Shown: positions 1 to 5,859 of the stretch, one piece after another
Layout of the letters: every line of letters starts with the position of its first letter
How positions within the stretch are numbered: position 1 is the stretch's first letter
NCBI GenBank assembly: GCA_964504625.1
Contig: CAZDEK010000048.1
Coordinates: 1-6,908, forward strand
Reading direction: 5' to 3'
DNA length: 6,908 nucleotides
Source: CAZDEK01 sp964504625
GTDB lineage: Bacteria; Patescibacteriota; Saccharimonadia; CAILAD01; GCA-016700035
Program-made: the position numbers and the translations under genes
Notes under the pieces: generated by a model
Database searches by the model: none
Told to the model about the DNA's origin: nothing
Seen by the model: only the letters and a program-made list of their open reading frames with translations

Positions 1-1221
1 GGTGATGGTAACTGGTGAGGTGTATTCTTCGCGCTCGCCGTCTACCCCGACCACCAGCTGTTGTGCTCGGCTTGTTACCTTAAAACTGTTTGTGGTCCAT
101 TGAAGAAAGTTGGGTGGCATTTTCGCAGCAAAATATTTTTGGAACGAAAGTGTACCGAGTAGCTGTCGTACCGTCTGATCGTCTAGTCGCGTCACCGCAG
201 TGATCTGTAGTGTGCCCGTATCGAGTCGAGGCCGATGGCCGAGCTCGAACAGCTTGAGTGTTTCGTAAGGATTGACTCCTACTAATATCTGCGTGGCAGA
301 CGTATGGCGTTTTCCAGCTTGATCGGTGAATCTAATGTCATAGCTACGTTGCTTTTCGACTAATCCTTGTAGAACTTTACGGCTAGTAGCGACTTTGTGA
401 TCGCGATACTCTGGGTGATCAACGATGTGGGCATAGAGACCAAAGGATGCGTTATTCAGGAAAATGCGACCATTAATATCGCCGACATCTACCCGACGTT
501 CGACGCCATGGAAGGAAGCGAGGGCATCGGTAATGCGTTCCGGGTCCATGCCAATGTCGCGAGCAAAGTGGCAGCGGGTACCACCTGGTAAAACAATGAG
601 GGGTAGGTTCGCATCGATGGCTACTTTTGCAACGGCTCCCAAAGTGCCATCACCACCAGATACACCAAGCACATCGGCCCCTTCGGCAATAGCCTGACGG
701 GCTAGTTGCTCGATATTGTCGGTTTTTTTCGTAACGATGACGCGTATACCCATCTTAGCTGCTTTGGTATCTATGCCGGCCTTAAGTGCGCGGCCATTGC
801 CTGACTTAGGATTCATGATAAGAACAGGGTGGGCGAAATGAGCACCTTCGGTTTGTTCGCGGACGAGTCGTTTTTGGCGCCAGTACTCAGTACGCAGCGC
901 CTGTAACGCAATGATATATACACCGGCAGATAGGCAGAACAGCACTAATTGCTGCACATTCTCTTGGCCGATAAGGAGGTAATACAGCTCGCTGATGAGC
1001 AGGAATACGGTAACTACCACGACGACCCAACCAGCCAGAAGTCGCTTCCCTTCGCCAGTAAAAGTTAACCAGGCGCCATAGATTGCCGTGAGGATAGTGA
1101 TGAAGAGTAGCCCGAGCATGACGGGAGAGCTCAAGGCTAAGGCGACGACAATCCAAATGCAGACCCCAAAAGCTGCCAAGGCTAGGGCAGCTACACATCG
1201 CCAAAGATAGGATACTCTCAT
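1..1221 (-). CDS. Membrane-anchored diacylglycerol kinase-family lipid kinase (3' end outside window)
   Basis: The reverse strand is open from an ATG at 1221 to the window edge, giving 407 visible residues and no stop. Residues 1-110 hold about four hydrophobic segments (roughly 9-30, 33-55, 62-84, 91-110). A DAGK catalytic domain follows from about 131: the NPKSGNGR loop (137-144), the nucleotide-binding SGGDGT (188-193), PGGTRCHFARDIG (212-224), NNASFGLYA (256-264), YRDHK (272-276) and the late VDGE (393-396). Family members phosphorylate diacylglycerol or related lipids with ATP at the inner membrane face. The GTRxHFA and YRDxK signatures resemble an actinobacterial subgroup that usually has Asn where this protein has Cys217. 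From the family pattern I expect only a short C-terminal piece to be missing. The start is supported by GGAG at 1228-1231, 6 nt upstream, and a TATAAT further up. The family is clear; the lipid substrate is not. Confidence 0.9.
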   Translation of the reverse strand, partial: MRVSYLWRCVAALALAAFGVCIWIVVALALSSPVMLGLLFITILTAIYGAWLTFTGEGKRLLAGWVVVVVTVFLLISELYYLLIGQENVQQLVLFCLSAGVYIIALQALRTEYWRQKRLVREQTEGAHFAHPVLIMNPKSGNGRALKAGIDTKAAKMGIRVIVTKKTDNIEQLARQAIAEGADVLGVSGGDGTLGAVAKVAIDANLPLIVLPGGTRCHFARDIGMDPERITDALASFHGVERRVDVGDINGRIFLNNASFGLYAHIVDHPEYRDHKVATSRKVLQGLVEKQRSYDIRFTDQAGKRHTSATQILVGVNPYETLKLFELGHRPRLDTGTLQITAVTRLDDQTVRQLLGTLSFQKYFAAKMPPNFLQWTTNSFKVTSRAQQLVVGVDGEREEYTSPVTIT

Positions 1222-1248
1222 CTCTTTCTCCGTGTCTGATCTGTCAGT

Positions 1249-1254
1249 ATTATA
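1249..1254 (-). promoter_or_regulatory. -10 box (TATAAT) of the lipid kinase gene
   Basis: Read on the minus strand, a perfect TATAAT ends 27 nt upstream of the ATG at 1221, leaving room for a leader of about 20 nt that carries the GGAG at 1228-1231. The -35 region at 17-bp spacing (TATGCA) is weak. The box lies in the 148-bp gap between this gene and the divergent GH25-like gene. For that gene I see no convincing promoter or Shine-Dalgarno in the same gap. Confidence 0.6.
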
Positions 1255-1369
1255 GGCTTTCTCTGCAAGACTGCATATCTGTGGCATGGCTATAAACGGC
1301 TTTGTCAAGGAATACATCTTGTGTGCATGGCTTGGTAGTGTACGCTGATAAGCATAAGTAGTAAGTACG

Positions 1370-2137
1370 ATGCTCTTCGGAAAACAACGTCTCATACAAA
1401 CAAAGTCAAAGATTACCAAGTCTCGAGTCGGTCGTACGCCGCTGAATCGTGCCCGTCAGCGTAAGCCGGTTGTGGCAGTAGTAGTAATTTTTGTCGTGGT
1501 GGCTGGATTCTTACTGCTGCGATTGTCGCGCGCCTCGGGCTTTACTGACTTTATGGATATCTCCTCGCCACAATGCACTATGTCGGCTTCTAAGGGGGTG
1601 CACCAAATCGGTATTGTTGGTTTGAATGGCACGTATATGGCCTTTGGTGTGAATAATTGCGTAGTGGATCAAGTCACGCTCTTCGGTACCTATGATCTCT
1701 ACGTTGGCGCGAATTATCCCTCGAGTCACTGTCCAAATATGACGCCCTACAACTGCGGGGTGGCGGCAGCTATGTACAATCTGAATCTCATAAAATTCTT
1801 CTCGTTGCATCCGACGAAGCTGTGGATTGATGTGGAGACCGGTCCGAATATCACCTGGTCCTCGCCAGCGAATAACTGGAGCTATTTGGCGGGCATGCGT
1901 GATACCATGAAGCGTCAGTTCGCGGTTGGGTTTTACTCTAACCAAGCCATGTGGCAGCAGATTACTGGCGGAATCGATTTGCGTCAAAAAGGTGATACTT
2001 CCTGGAACTGGTATGCTTCAGGTCGAACAACTCCCGAAGCTGCAAGGATGTACTGCGGTGTAACTTTTGGTAATTCGCCGAATCAATATGTGCAGTATGT
2101 GGCGAACGGTACGCTCGACATGAATGTCGGTTGTTAG
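1370..2137 (+). CDS. Membrane-anchored GH25-like (Rv2525c-type) glycoside hydrolase-like domain protein
   Basis: This 255-residue protein has a strongly basic N-terminus (1-32), one membrane segment (about 33-51) that probably serves as an uncleaved anchor, and an extracytoplasmic domain. The domain follows a pattern familiar from actinobacterial secreted GH25-like/Rv2525c-like TIM-barrel proteins: MDISSPQC near 62-69, GIVGLNG at 81-87, a Cys at 97, LWIDVETG at 151-158, VGFYSNQAMWQQITG at 186-200, and a C-terminal QYVANGTLDMNVGC. In GH25 lysozymes the D and E of the DxE strand are catalytic, and both are present here (D154, E156), as is an early Asp (D63). Six cysteines (69, 97, 121, 129, 229, 255) all lie outside the membrane segment and could form three disulfides. 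The likely role is peptidoglycan or surface glycan cleavage or binding, but activity is unproven. The start has no clear Shine-Dalgarno; ATG 1370 is chosen because it gives the complete basic-plus-TM N-terminus. Confidence 0.75.
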   Translation: MLFGKQRLIQTKSKITKSRVGRTPLNRARQRKPVVAVVVIFVVVAGFLLLRLSRASGFTDFMDISSPQCTMSASKGVHQIGIVGLNGTYMAFGVNNCVVDQVTLFGTYDLYVGANYPSSHCPNMTPYNCGVAAAMYNLNLIKFFSLHPTKLWIDVETGPNITWSSPANNWSYLAGMRDTMKRQFAVGFYSNQAMWQQITGGIDLRQKGDTSWNWYASGRTTPEAARMYCGVTFGNSPNQYVQYVANGTLDMNVGC

Positions 2138-2180
2138 CGTCTCTGTAAGGCTTTTCACAGCCTGGCTTCAGGGCCGTGCG

Positions 2181-2186
2181 TATAAT
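2181..2186 (+). promoter_or_regulatory. -10 box (TATAAT) giving a leaderless or near-leaderless mRNA for the MarP-like gene
   Basis: A perfect TATAAT ends exactly 8 nt before the ATG at 2195. Transcription normally starts about 6-8 nt after a -10 box, so the mRNA should begin at or within a couple of bases of the start codon. No Shine-Dalgarno is present, and an in-frame TAA at 2186-2188 excludes an earlier start. No good -35 hexamer is visible at 16-18 bp spacing. Confidence 0.7.
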
Positions 2187-2194
2187 AACAGCGC

Positions 2195-3367
2195 ATGGGA
2201 ATATTTGATGTCATCATTCTTATCACGATGGCCTTCATGGCTTACCGCTGGGCGCGACTCGGACTCGTCCAGGGTGTTTTCTCATTACTTGGCTTACTAT
2301 TAGGTATCGTGGGGGGAGCTTTGCTGGCTCCATGGATCTTGCGATTATTCTCTGACCCTTTGCTGAAGCTAGCTGCAATACTGCTGGTTGTGATGAGCTT
2401 GAGTGCTGTCTTTGCAGTGGTTTTTGAACGTGTTGGTAGCTACGTTCAGAGTAAGCGAGATCAGCATCGATTACGTCGACTAGATTCTGTACTGGGCGCG
2501 GCATTTAGCGTCGTACTGACAGCTATTTATGTCTGGCTATTCGCGGCGATTTTAAGCGGTAGCCCATTCGTGAATTTGAACCGGACGTTTGAAGATTCAC
2601 AAATCGTGCAGTCGATTAACCGCTCATTCCCACCCGCCCCCGCGGTGCTGGCGCGGATAGGTGGGAGCCTCAGCCAGTTGAGTTTTCCACAAGTCTTTGT
2701 CGGGCCAGCCCCTATTCCGGCGGCGCCGGTAGCTGGAGCGGGTGGAGCCGAAGTCAATCAAGCCCTTGCAGCCGCTGGAAAGTCAGTCGTGCGTATTCGA
2801 GCCTTCGGCTGTGGTGGCGTGTCGAGCGGTTCGGGTTTTGTAGCTGGCGAAGGGTTGGTGGTGACGAATGCGCATGTTGTTGCCGGGTCTAGTAATCTCA
2901 TCGTCGAGGATGCAGCTGGTCGCCATCGGGCAGTGGCAGTATACTTTGACCCCGACCTCGATTTGGCAGTAGTGCGGACATCTGGTTTAGCTGGCACTCC
3001 GCTACCGATTGCATCTGCTACGTTCCCGCGCGGCACACCTGCAGTGGCCATGGGCTATCCGGGCGGTGGTCAGTTTGCTGCAGCGCCGGCGGCGATTCTG
3101 CGGCAACTCAATGCCCGCGGGCTGAATATCTATGGTCAACGCAATGTCACGAGGCAAATATATGAATTGCAAGCAAGAGTTATCGAGGGAGACTCTGGTG
3201 GGCCGGTTGTGCGTGCGGACGGTACAGTAATTGGCGTGATTTTTGCGCGTTCGGAGTCTGGTCAGCCTGTTGGCTATGCATTAACCTCGGCTTCTATTCA
3301 GGCAGCTGTCCGTCAAGCCGCACGAACTGGTGGTCAGGCACTGACCGGACAATGTGTGGCTGATTAA
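2195..3367 (+). CDS. MarP-like membrane serine protease (CvpA domain plus trypsin-like domain)
   Basis: This 390-residue protein combines a CvpA-like membrane domain with a chymotrypsin-fold protease. The membrane domain has about four segments, near 4-16, 24-50, 57-79 and 99-120. A proline/alanine-rich linker (about 145-190) leads to the protease domain, which should lie outside the cytoplasmic membrane. The catalytic triad is readable: H227 in TNAHVVAG, D256 in DPDLDLAVVR and S334 in EGDSGGPVV. The layout and length match mycobacterial MarP (Rv3671c), a protease needed for acid resistance. The only two cysteines, C206 at the start of the protease domain and C387 four residues from the end, match the positions of MarP's Cys214-Cys395 disulfide. 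The start is fixed by an in-frame stop at 2186-2188 and by the typical CvpA beginning (GIFDVIILI). It lies 57 nt after the GH25-like gene, with its own -10 box. Substrate unknown; family call strong. Confidence 0.9.
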   Translation: MGIFDVIILITMAFMAYRWARLGLVQGVFSLLGLLLGIVGGALLAPWILRLFSDPLLKLAAILLVVMSLSAVFAVVFERVGSYVQSKRDQHRLRRLDSVLGAAFSVVLTAIYVWLFAAILSGSPFVNLNRTFEDSQIVQSINRSFPPAPAVLARIGGSLSQLSFPQVFVGPAPIPAAPVAGAGGAEVNQALAAAGKSVVRIRAFGCGGVSSGSGFVAGEGLVVTNAHVVAGSSNLIVEDAAGRHRAVAVYFDPDLDLAVVRTSGLAGTPLPIASATFPRGTPAVAMGYPGGGQFAAAPAAILRQLNARGLNIYGQRNVTRQIYELQARVIEGDSGGPVVRADGTVIGVIFARSESGQPVGYALTSASIQAAVRQAARTGGQALTGQCVAD

Positions 3368-3400
3368 GTGCTTATGCTCGCAGAATAGTCAATTTTCTGG

Positions 3401-3406
3401 CATACT
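3401..3406 (+). promoter_or_regulatory. Possible -10 box (CATACT) for the acyltransferase-like gene
   Basis: CATACT lies in the 76-bp gap before the ATG at 3444 and differs from TATAAT at two positions. It would give a leader of about 30 nt containing the purine-rich AAAGAG at 3431-3436, which is 7 nt from the ATG. There is no recognisable -35 hexamer, so this is a tentative call; readthrough from the protease gene is equally possible because no terminator was seen in the gap. Confidence 0.3.
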
Positions 3407-3443
3407 ACTCCTGATCTAGCACCTATCAAGAAAGAGTTCTGGC

Positions 3444-4448
3444 ATGGACGAAGAAGAGTATGCACGAGCTAAAGCTAAGTTGCAGGCTCAGCTCGTCGAG
3501 TTTGATCCCGCAGTGACCTATGAATTGCTGGCCGATCTGGCAAGTGCTCACACTGAGACCGGTGTCCTGCGGCCGATGGCATATGACGCGACCAAACCAT
3601 ATCACCGGCTGGAGAACGTGTTCTTTCCTGCTACACCGATTGCGAACGCGAATTTGGCACCTTATGGGCCAGCAGCTCACTCGGCATTTCCAGTGATTCA
3701 AGAAGCCTGGCATCGGGAACGCAAGCTCTTGAGCGTATTGGCTGCCATGTATCTGCAGGGTATGAATTTCGCCCTAGTCACGAATCACTCGAATATCATT
3801 GATATCGCATTGGTCGTGGGTGCTTTGCGTCTTGAGATCGAGCCGTGGCTGCCGGCCGATGTGTTTGCGTCACGTACCACGCTTGTCATTAGTCGCGGTA
3901 TCGCTTCGACCCAGGCGAGTTTCCCCGGGCTCGGTACCTTGCCGACGCTCGAAGTTATTCAGCTGATGTGCAATGTGGCGACAAGCTTCCCAACGACAAC
4001 TACTGTCCGTCGGAGAAGTTTCCCGCCCGAGCTAGTGCGCGCCAGTAATGAGCTGACTAAGTTGGAAATTCAGTATCAGCGGTCTCAGCCAGGGGGTCAG
4101 GTGCTAGCCGTCGCACCGAGTGCGTCTCGTGATCGCTTCTTGCATATCGATCGGCTTGCGCGAGTGGTCATGCAACCGCTCAAGAACGGCACGATGGACA
4201 TGATGCAAGGCTTGGTGATACCGGTAGCGGTGATTCTCGATCCGCCTCATGGCAGCCCAAAGTCTGCAAGCTGTACCATTCTGGAGCCGACGTATTGCAC
4301 GAGTTATTCGGATTGCCATCAGCTCATGAGTCAGGTCGCACTGATGTGTCACGAGAAGACTCTCGTGCCTCATGAGTACCACTCCGATCCGACTCTCTAC
4401 GACCAGCTCGTTGCGAGTGTTGCCCGCAATCGCGGCCGACGCGAGTAG
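3444..4448 (+). CDS. Divergent PlsC/PlsB-like acyltransferase (HX4D motif), putative
   Basis: This 334-residue protein has no membrane segment or signal peptide, so it should be cytoplasmic or peripheral. I recognise it only by motif. TNHSNIID at 113-120 is a good match to block I (NHxxxxD) of glycerolipid acyltransferases, where H115 and D120 would form the catalytic pair. About 105 residues on, VLAVAPSASRDR (220-231) sits where block III (PEGTRSR) belongs, and GLVIPVAVIL (256-265) resembles block IV. Spacing and order fit the PlsC fold, but the Glu-Gly of block III is replaced by Ser-Ala, so either the family is remote or activity has changed. Family members move acyl groups onto glycerol phosphates. 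A purine-rich AAAGAG 7 nt before the ATG supports the start. The gene is followed directly by a strong terminator. Alternative: an unrelated hypothetical with a chance HX4D. Confidence 0.6.
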   Translation: MDEEEYARAKAKLQAQLVEFDPAVTYELLADLASAHTETGVLRPMAYDATKPYHRLENVFFPATPIANANLAPYGPAAHSAFPVIQEAWHRERKLLSVLAAMYLQGMNFALVTNHSNIIDIALVVGALRLEIEPWLPADVFASRTTLVISRGIASTQASFPGLGTLPTLEVIQLMCNVATSFPTTTTVRRRSFPPELVRASNELTKLEIQYQRSQPGGQVLAVAPSASRDRFLHIDRLARVVMQPLKNGTMDMMQGLVIPVAVILDPPHGSPKSASCTILEPTYCTSYSDCHQLMSQVALMCHEKTLVPHEYHSDPTLYDQLVASVARNRGRRE

Positions 4449-4457
4449 TCGAGCTTC

Positions 4458-4489
4458 ATAGCCCGCAGTATACACTGCGGGCTATTTTT
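4458..4489 (+). terminator. Intrinsic terminator after the acyltransferase-like gene
   Basis: A perfect 12-bp stem (4458-4469 with 4474-4485) encloses a 4-nt ATAC loop and runs into a T tract (4485-4489). It begins 9 nt after the TAG stop at 4446-4448. It separates the upstream envelope genes from the tat unit. Confidence 0.92.
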
Positions 4490-4531
4490 GTGACTTTTTC
4501 CACAAAGATCGCCAATAGTTGTAGAAAATAC

Positions 4532-4560
4532 TTGTGCTAGCTAGGTGATGTCGGTATTCT
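4532..4560 (+). promoter_or_regulatory. Promoter of the tatA-tatC unit
   Basis: TTGTGC (4532-4537) and TATTCT (4555-4560) are separated by exactly 17 bp, a sigma-70-type arrangement. The predicted transcription start is near 4567, directly at the AAGGAG Shine-Dalgarno, so the tatA leader would be only about 15 nt. The position just downstream of the terminator at 4458-4489 supports a new transcription unit starting here. Confidence 0.6.
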
Positions 4561-4566
4561 AGAGTC

Positions 4567-4572
4567 AAGGAG
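4567..4572 (+). promoter_or_regulatory. Shine-Dalgarno (AAGGAG) that fixes the GTG start of tatA
   Basis: AAGGAG lies 9 nt before GTG 4582 and is the strongest ribosome-binding site in the window. It decides for the GTG: no ATG is available at the expected TatA N-terminus, and the next in-frame Met is inside the membrane helix. Confidence 0.8.
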
Positions 4573-4581
4573 AAAAAGCTT

Positions 4582-4767
4582 GTGGAAGTATTAGGAATTG
4601 GCTTGCCGGAATTGATCTTAATCGTTTTGATTTTGATGTTGCTGTTCGGAGCAAGCAAACTGCCAGATCTGGGCCGCAGCATTGGTTCCTTCGGCAAGGA
4701 AGTCAAAAAGGGCTTCGCCGAAGATGAGCCAAAAAAGTCGTCCAAGACTTCGACTGCGCAAAAATAG
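4582..4767 (+). CDS. tatA: Sec-independent protein translocase subunit TatA
   Basis: TatA forms the size-variable pore or membrane-thinning assembly of the twin-arginine translocase, which exports folded proteins. This 61-residue protein has the full family pattern: a short periplasmic N-terminus, one hydrophobic helix (about 8-22), the FG hinge (22-23), the amphipathic helix beginning KLPDLGRSIG (26-35) with conserved Phe at 37 and 45, and a short charged tail rich in Lys, Ser and Thr. Members usually have 55-90 residues, so this is a compact but complete copy. Translation starts at a GTG preceded by AAGGAG. No separate TatB is present in the window, so this one protein probably serves both roles, as in minimal TatAC systems. 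tatC follows after 36 nt. Confidence 0.95.
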   Translation: MEVLGIGLPELILIVLILMLLFGASKLPDLGRSIGSFGKEVKKGFAEDEPKKSSKTSTAQK

Positions 4768-4803
4768 TCGTCGTACTAACTAGGAATATACAGATACATC
4801 GAG

Positions 4804-5820
4804 ATGTCAGAACACCAAGATCAAACATTTCTTGAGCATCTGCAGGAACTCGTCAAGCGCCTCAGTCGAGTAGGAGTATTGTTTGCCATCGGTATGGGGG
4901 CAGGGCTGGTATGGTATAAGCAGCTTTCAGCGCTGTTGGTGCGGCCACTGGGTGAGCAGCTCTATTTCACTTCGCCCATCGGTGGACTGAATTACATGAT
5001 GTACATTGGACTCGCGGCTGGCGCAGTTGTAGCCTTGCCGGTGTTCATTTATCAGATGGTTCAGTTCATCCGGCCGGTGCATCGTCGACTGACAACGCCG
5101 CTCGCACTCCGAATTATGCTAGCCTCAGTAGTGATGGCAGTGTTGGGTATCGCGTATGCTTATCTGATTAGCTTGCCGACCGCTTTGAAGTTTCTCATGG
5201 ACATGGGTGGAGCGGATGTGAAGCCGCTGATTACTGCCAATGAATATACGTCTTTCGTGACGTGGTACTTGGTGGGTAGTGCACTGATTTTTCAGCTCCC
5301 AGTAGTCATCTTTTTCATCGATCGGATTCGCCCTATTCCACCGGGTTGGCTGAAGAAAGCCCAACGACCAGTGATAGCAGCAAGTTTTATTATTGGTGCG
5401 ATGTTGACGCCGACCCCTGACCCTATCAATCAGATTATTGCGACTTTGCCGATGATAGCACTGTTTGAAGCCAGCGCTTTGCTAGTACTCTTGCATCGTC
5501 GGCGCATGAATCGTTTGCAAACCCCTCAGGCGCTACCAACTACAATCGAGCGTCCGGTTGTCGGTGCGCAGCCCTTGCCGCAGGCGGCAGTCGATACTTC
5601 CCGATCTTTTATGCCGGTTGCCGATACTGCTCCAGCATTGACTCCACGACCAGCCACGGTAAGGTCAGGTGTGAAGCGAAGTGAGCTGTCGCGAACTAAT
5701 CAAGCACACATCTTAGATCTTTCACAGGCCAAAGTGACACATGTTGTGCGTCGAGGCCCTAAGCGTCGTTATCACATACCGCAAGCGACTACGCCGATTA
5801 TTGATATCCGCCCAGCTTAA
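4804..5820 (+). CDS. tatC: Sec-independent protein translocase subunit TatC with long C-terminal tail
   Basis: TatC is the polytopic receptor that recognises twin-arginine signal peptides. The family pattern is clear: the N-terminal FLEHLQELVKRL (9-20), six hydrophobic segments (about 22-38, 65-86, 102-125, 150-174, 189-205, 213-231), FIYQMVQFIRP (81-91), and MLTPTPDPINQ (200-210) with its conserved Asp. Two features are odd. First, the cytoplasmic loop after FIRP lacks the usual ALYxxE segment, so no residue matches E. coli Glu103, and the position of Arg17 is Val17; Phe94 is kept as F88. Second, residues 232-338 form a tail of about 107 residues (most TatC tails are 10-30): first proline-rich, then basic near 311-326. 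No Shine-Dalgarno is visible before ATG 4804, but an in-frame TAA at 4777-4779 excludes an earlier start. Probably co-transcribed with tatA. Confidence 0.95.
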   Translation: MSEHQDQTFLEHLQELVKRLSRVGVLFAIGMGAGLVWYKQLSALLVRPLGEQLYFTSPIGGLNYMMYIGLAAGAVVALPVFIYQMVQFIRPVHRRLTTPLALRIMLASVVMAVLGIAYAYLISLPTALKFLMDMGGADVKPLITANEYTSFVTWYLVGSALIFQLPVVIFFIDRIRPIPPGWLKKAQRPVIAASFIIGAMLTPTPDPINQIIATLPMIALFEASALLVLLHRRRMNRLQTPQALPTTIERPVVGAQPLPQAAVDTSRSFMPVADTAPALTPRPATVRSGVKRSELSRTNQAHILDLSQAKVTHVVRRGPKRRYHIPQATTPIIDIRPA

Positions 5821-5822
5821 TT

Positions 5823-5851
5823 TTGGCCACCGTAAGCGAAAGCGGTATAAT
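5823..5851 (+). promoter_or_regulatory. Promoter of the 69-residue protein gene, predicted leaderless
   Basis: TTGGCC (5823-5828) is followed after 17 bp by a perfect TATAAT (5846-5851), which ends exactly 8 nt before ATG 5860. The transcript should start at or next to the ATG, and no Shine-Dalgarno is present. The -10 position relative to the ATG is identical to that of the MarP-like gene. Confidence 0.7.
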
Positions 5852-5859
5852 CTCTGTAT

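Noticed and set aside
397..697. Two overlapping plus-strand open frames (about 64 and 77 codons)
   Set aside because: They lie opposite the lipid kinase catalytic domain, whose motifs are intact on the minus strand, and show no recognisable domain or Shine-Dalgarno.
887..1204. Minus-strand open frame of 105 codons
   Set aside because: It overlaps the lipid kinase membrane module in another frame; the kinase frame has the start signal and the downstream catalytic motifs.
1319..1360. Candidate promoters for the GH25-like gene (TTGTGT/TACGCT and TTGGTA/TAAGTA)
   Set aside because: Each has half or fewer matches to the -10 consensus, and the two exclude each other; not strong enough to annotate.
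1511..1987. Minus-strand open frame of 158 codons
   Set aside because: It is antisense to the GH25-like gene, whose DxE, Cys pattern and TM anchor are coherent; the antisense protein has no recognisable family.
2149..2162. Short hairpin GGCT-TTTCAC-AGCC after the GH25-like gene
   Set aside because: The stem is only 4 bp and no T tract follows, so it is not a convincing terminator.
3381..3399. Inverted repeat CAGAA/TTCTG in the gap before the acyltransferase-like gene
   Set aside because: A 5-bp, AT-rich stem without a T tract is expected by chance.
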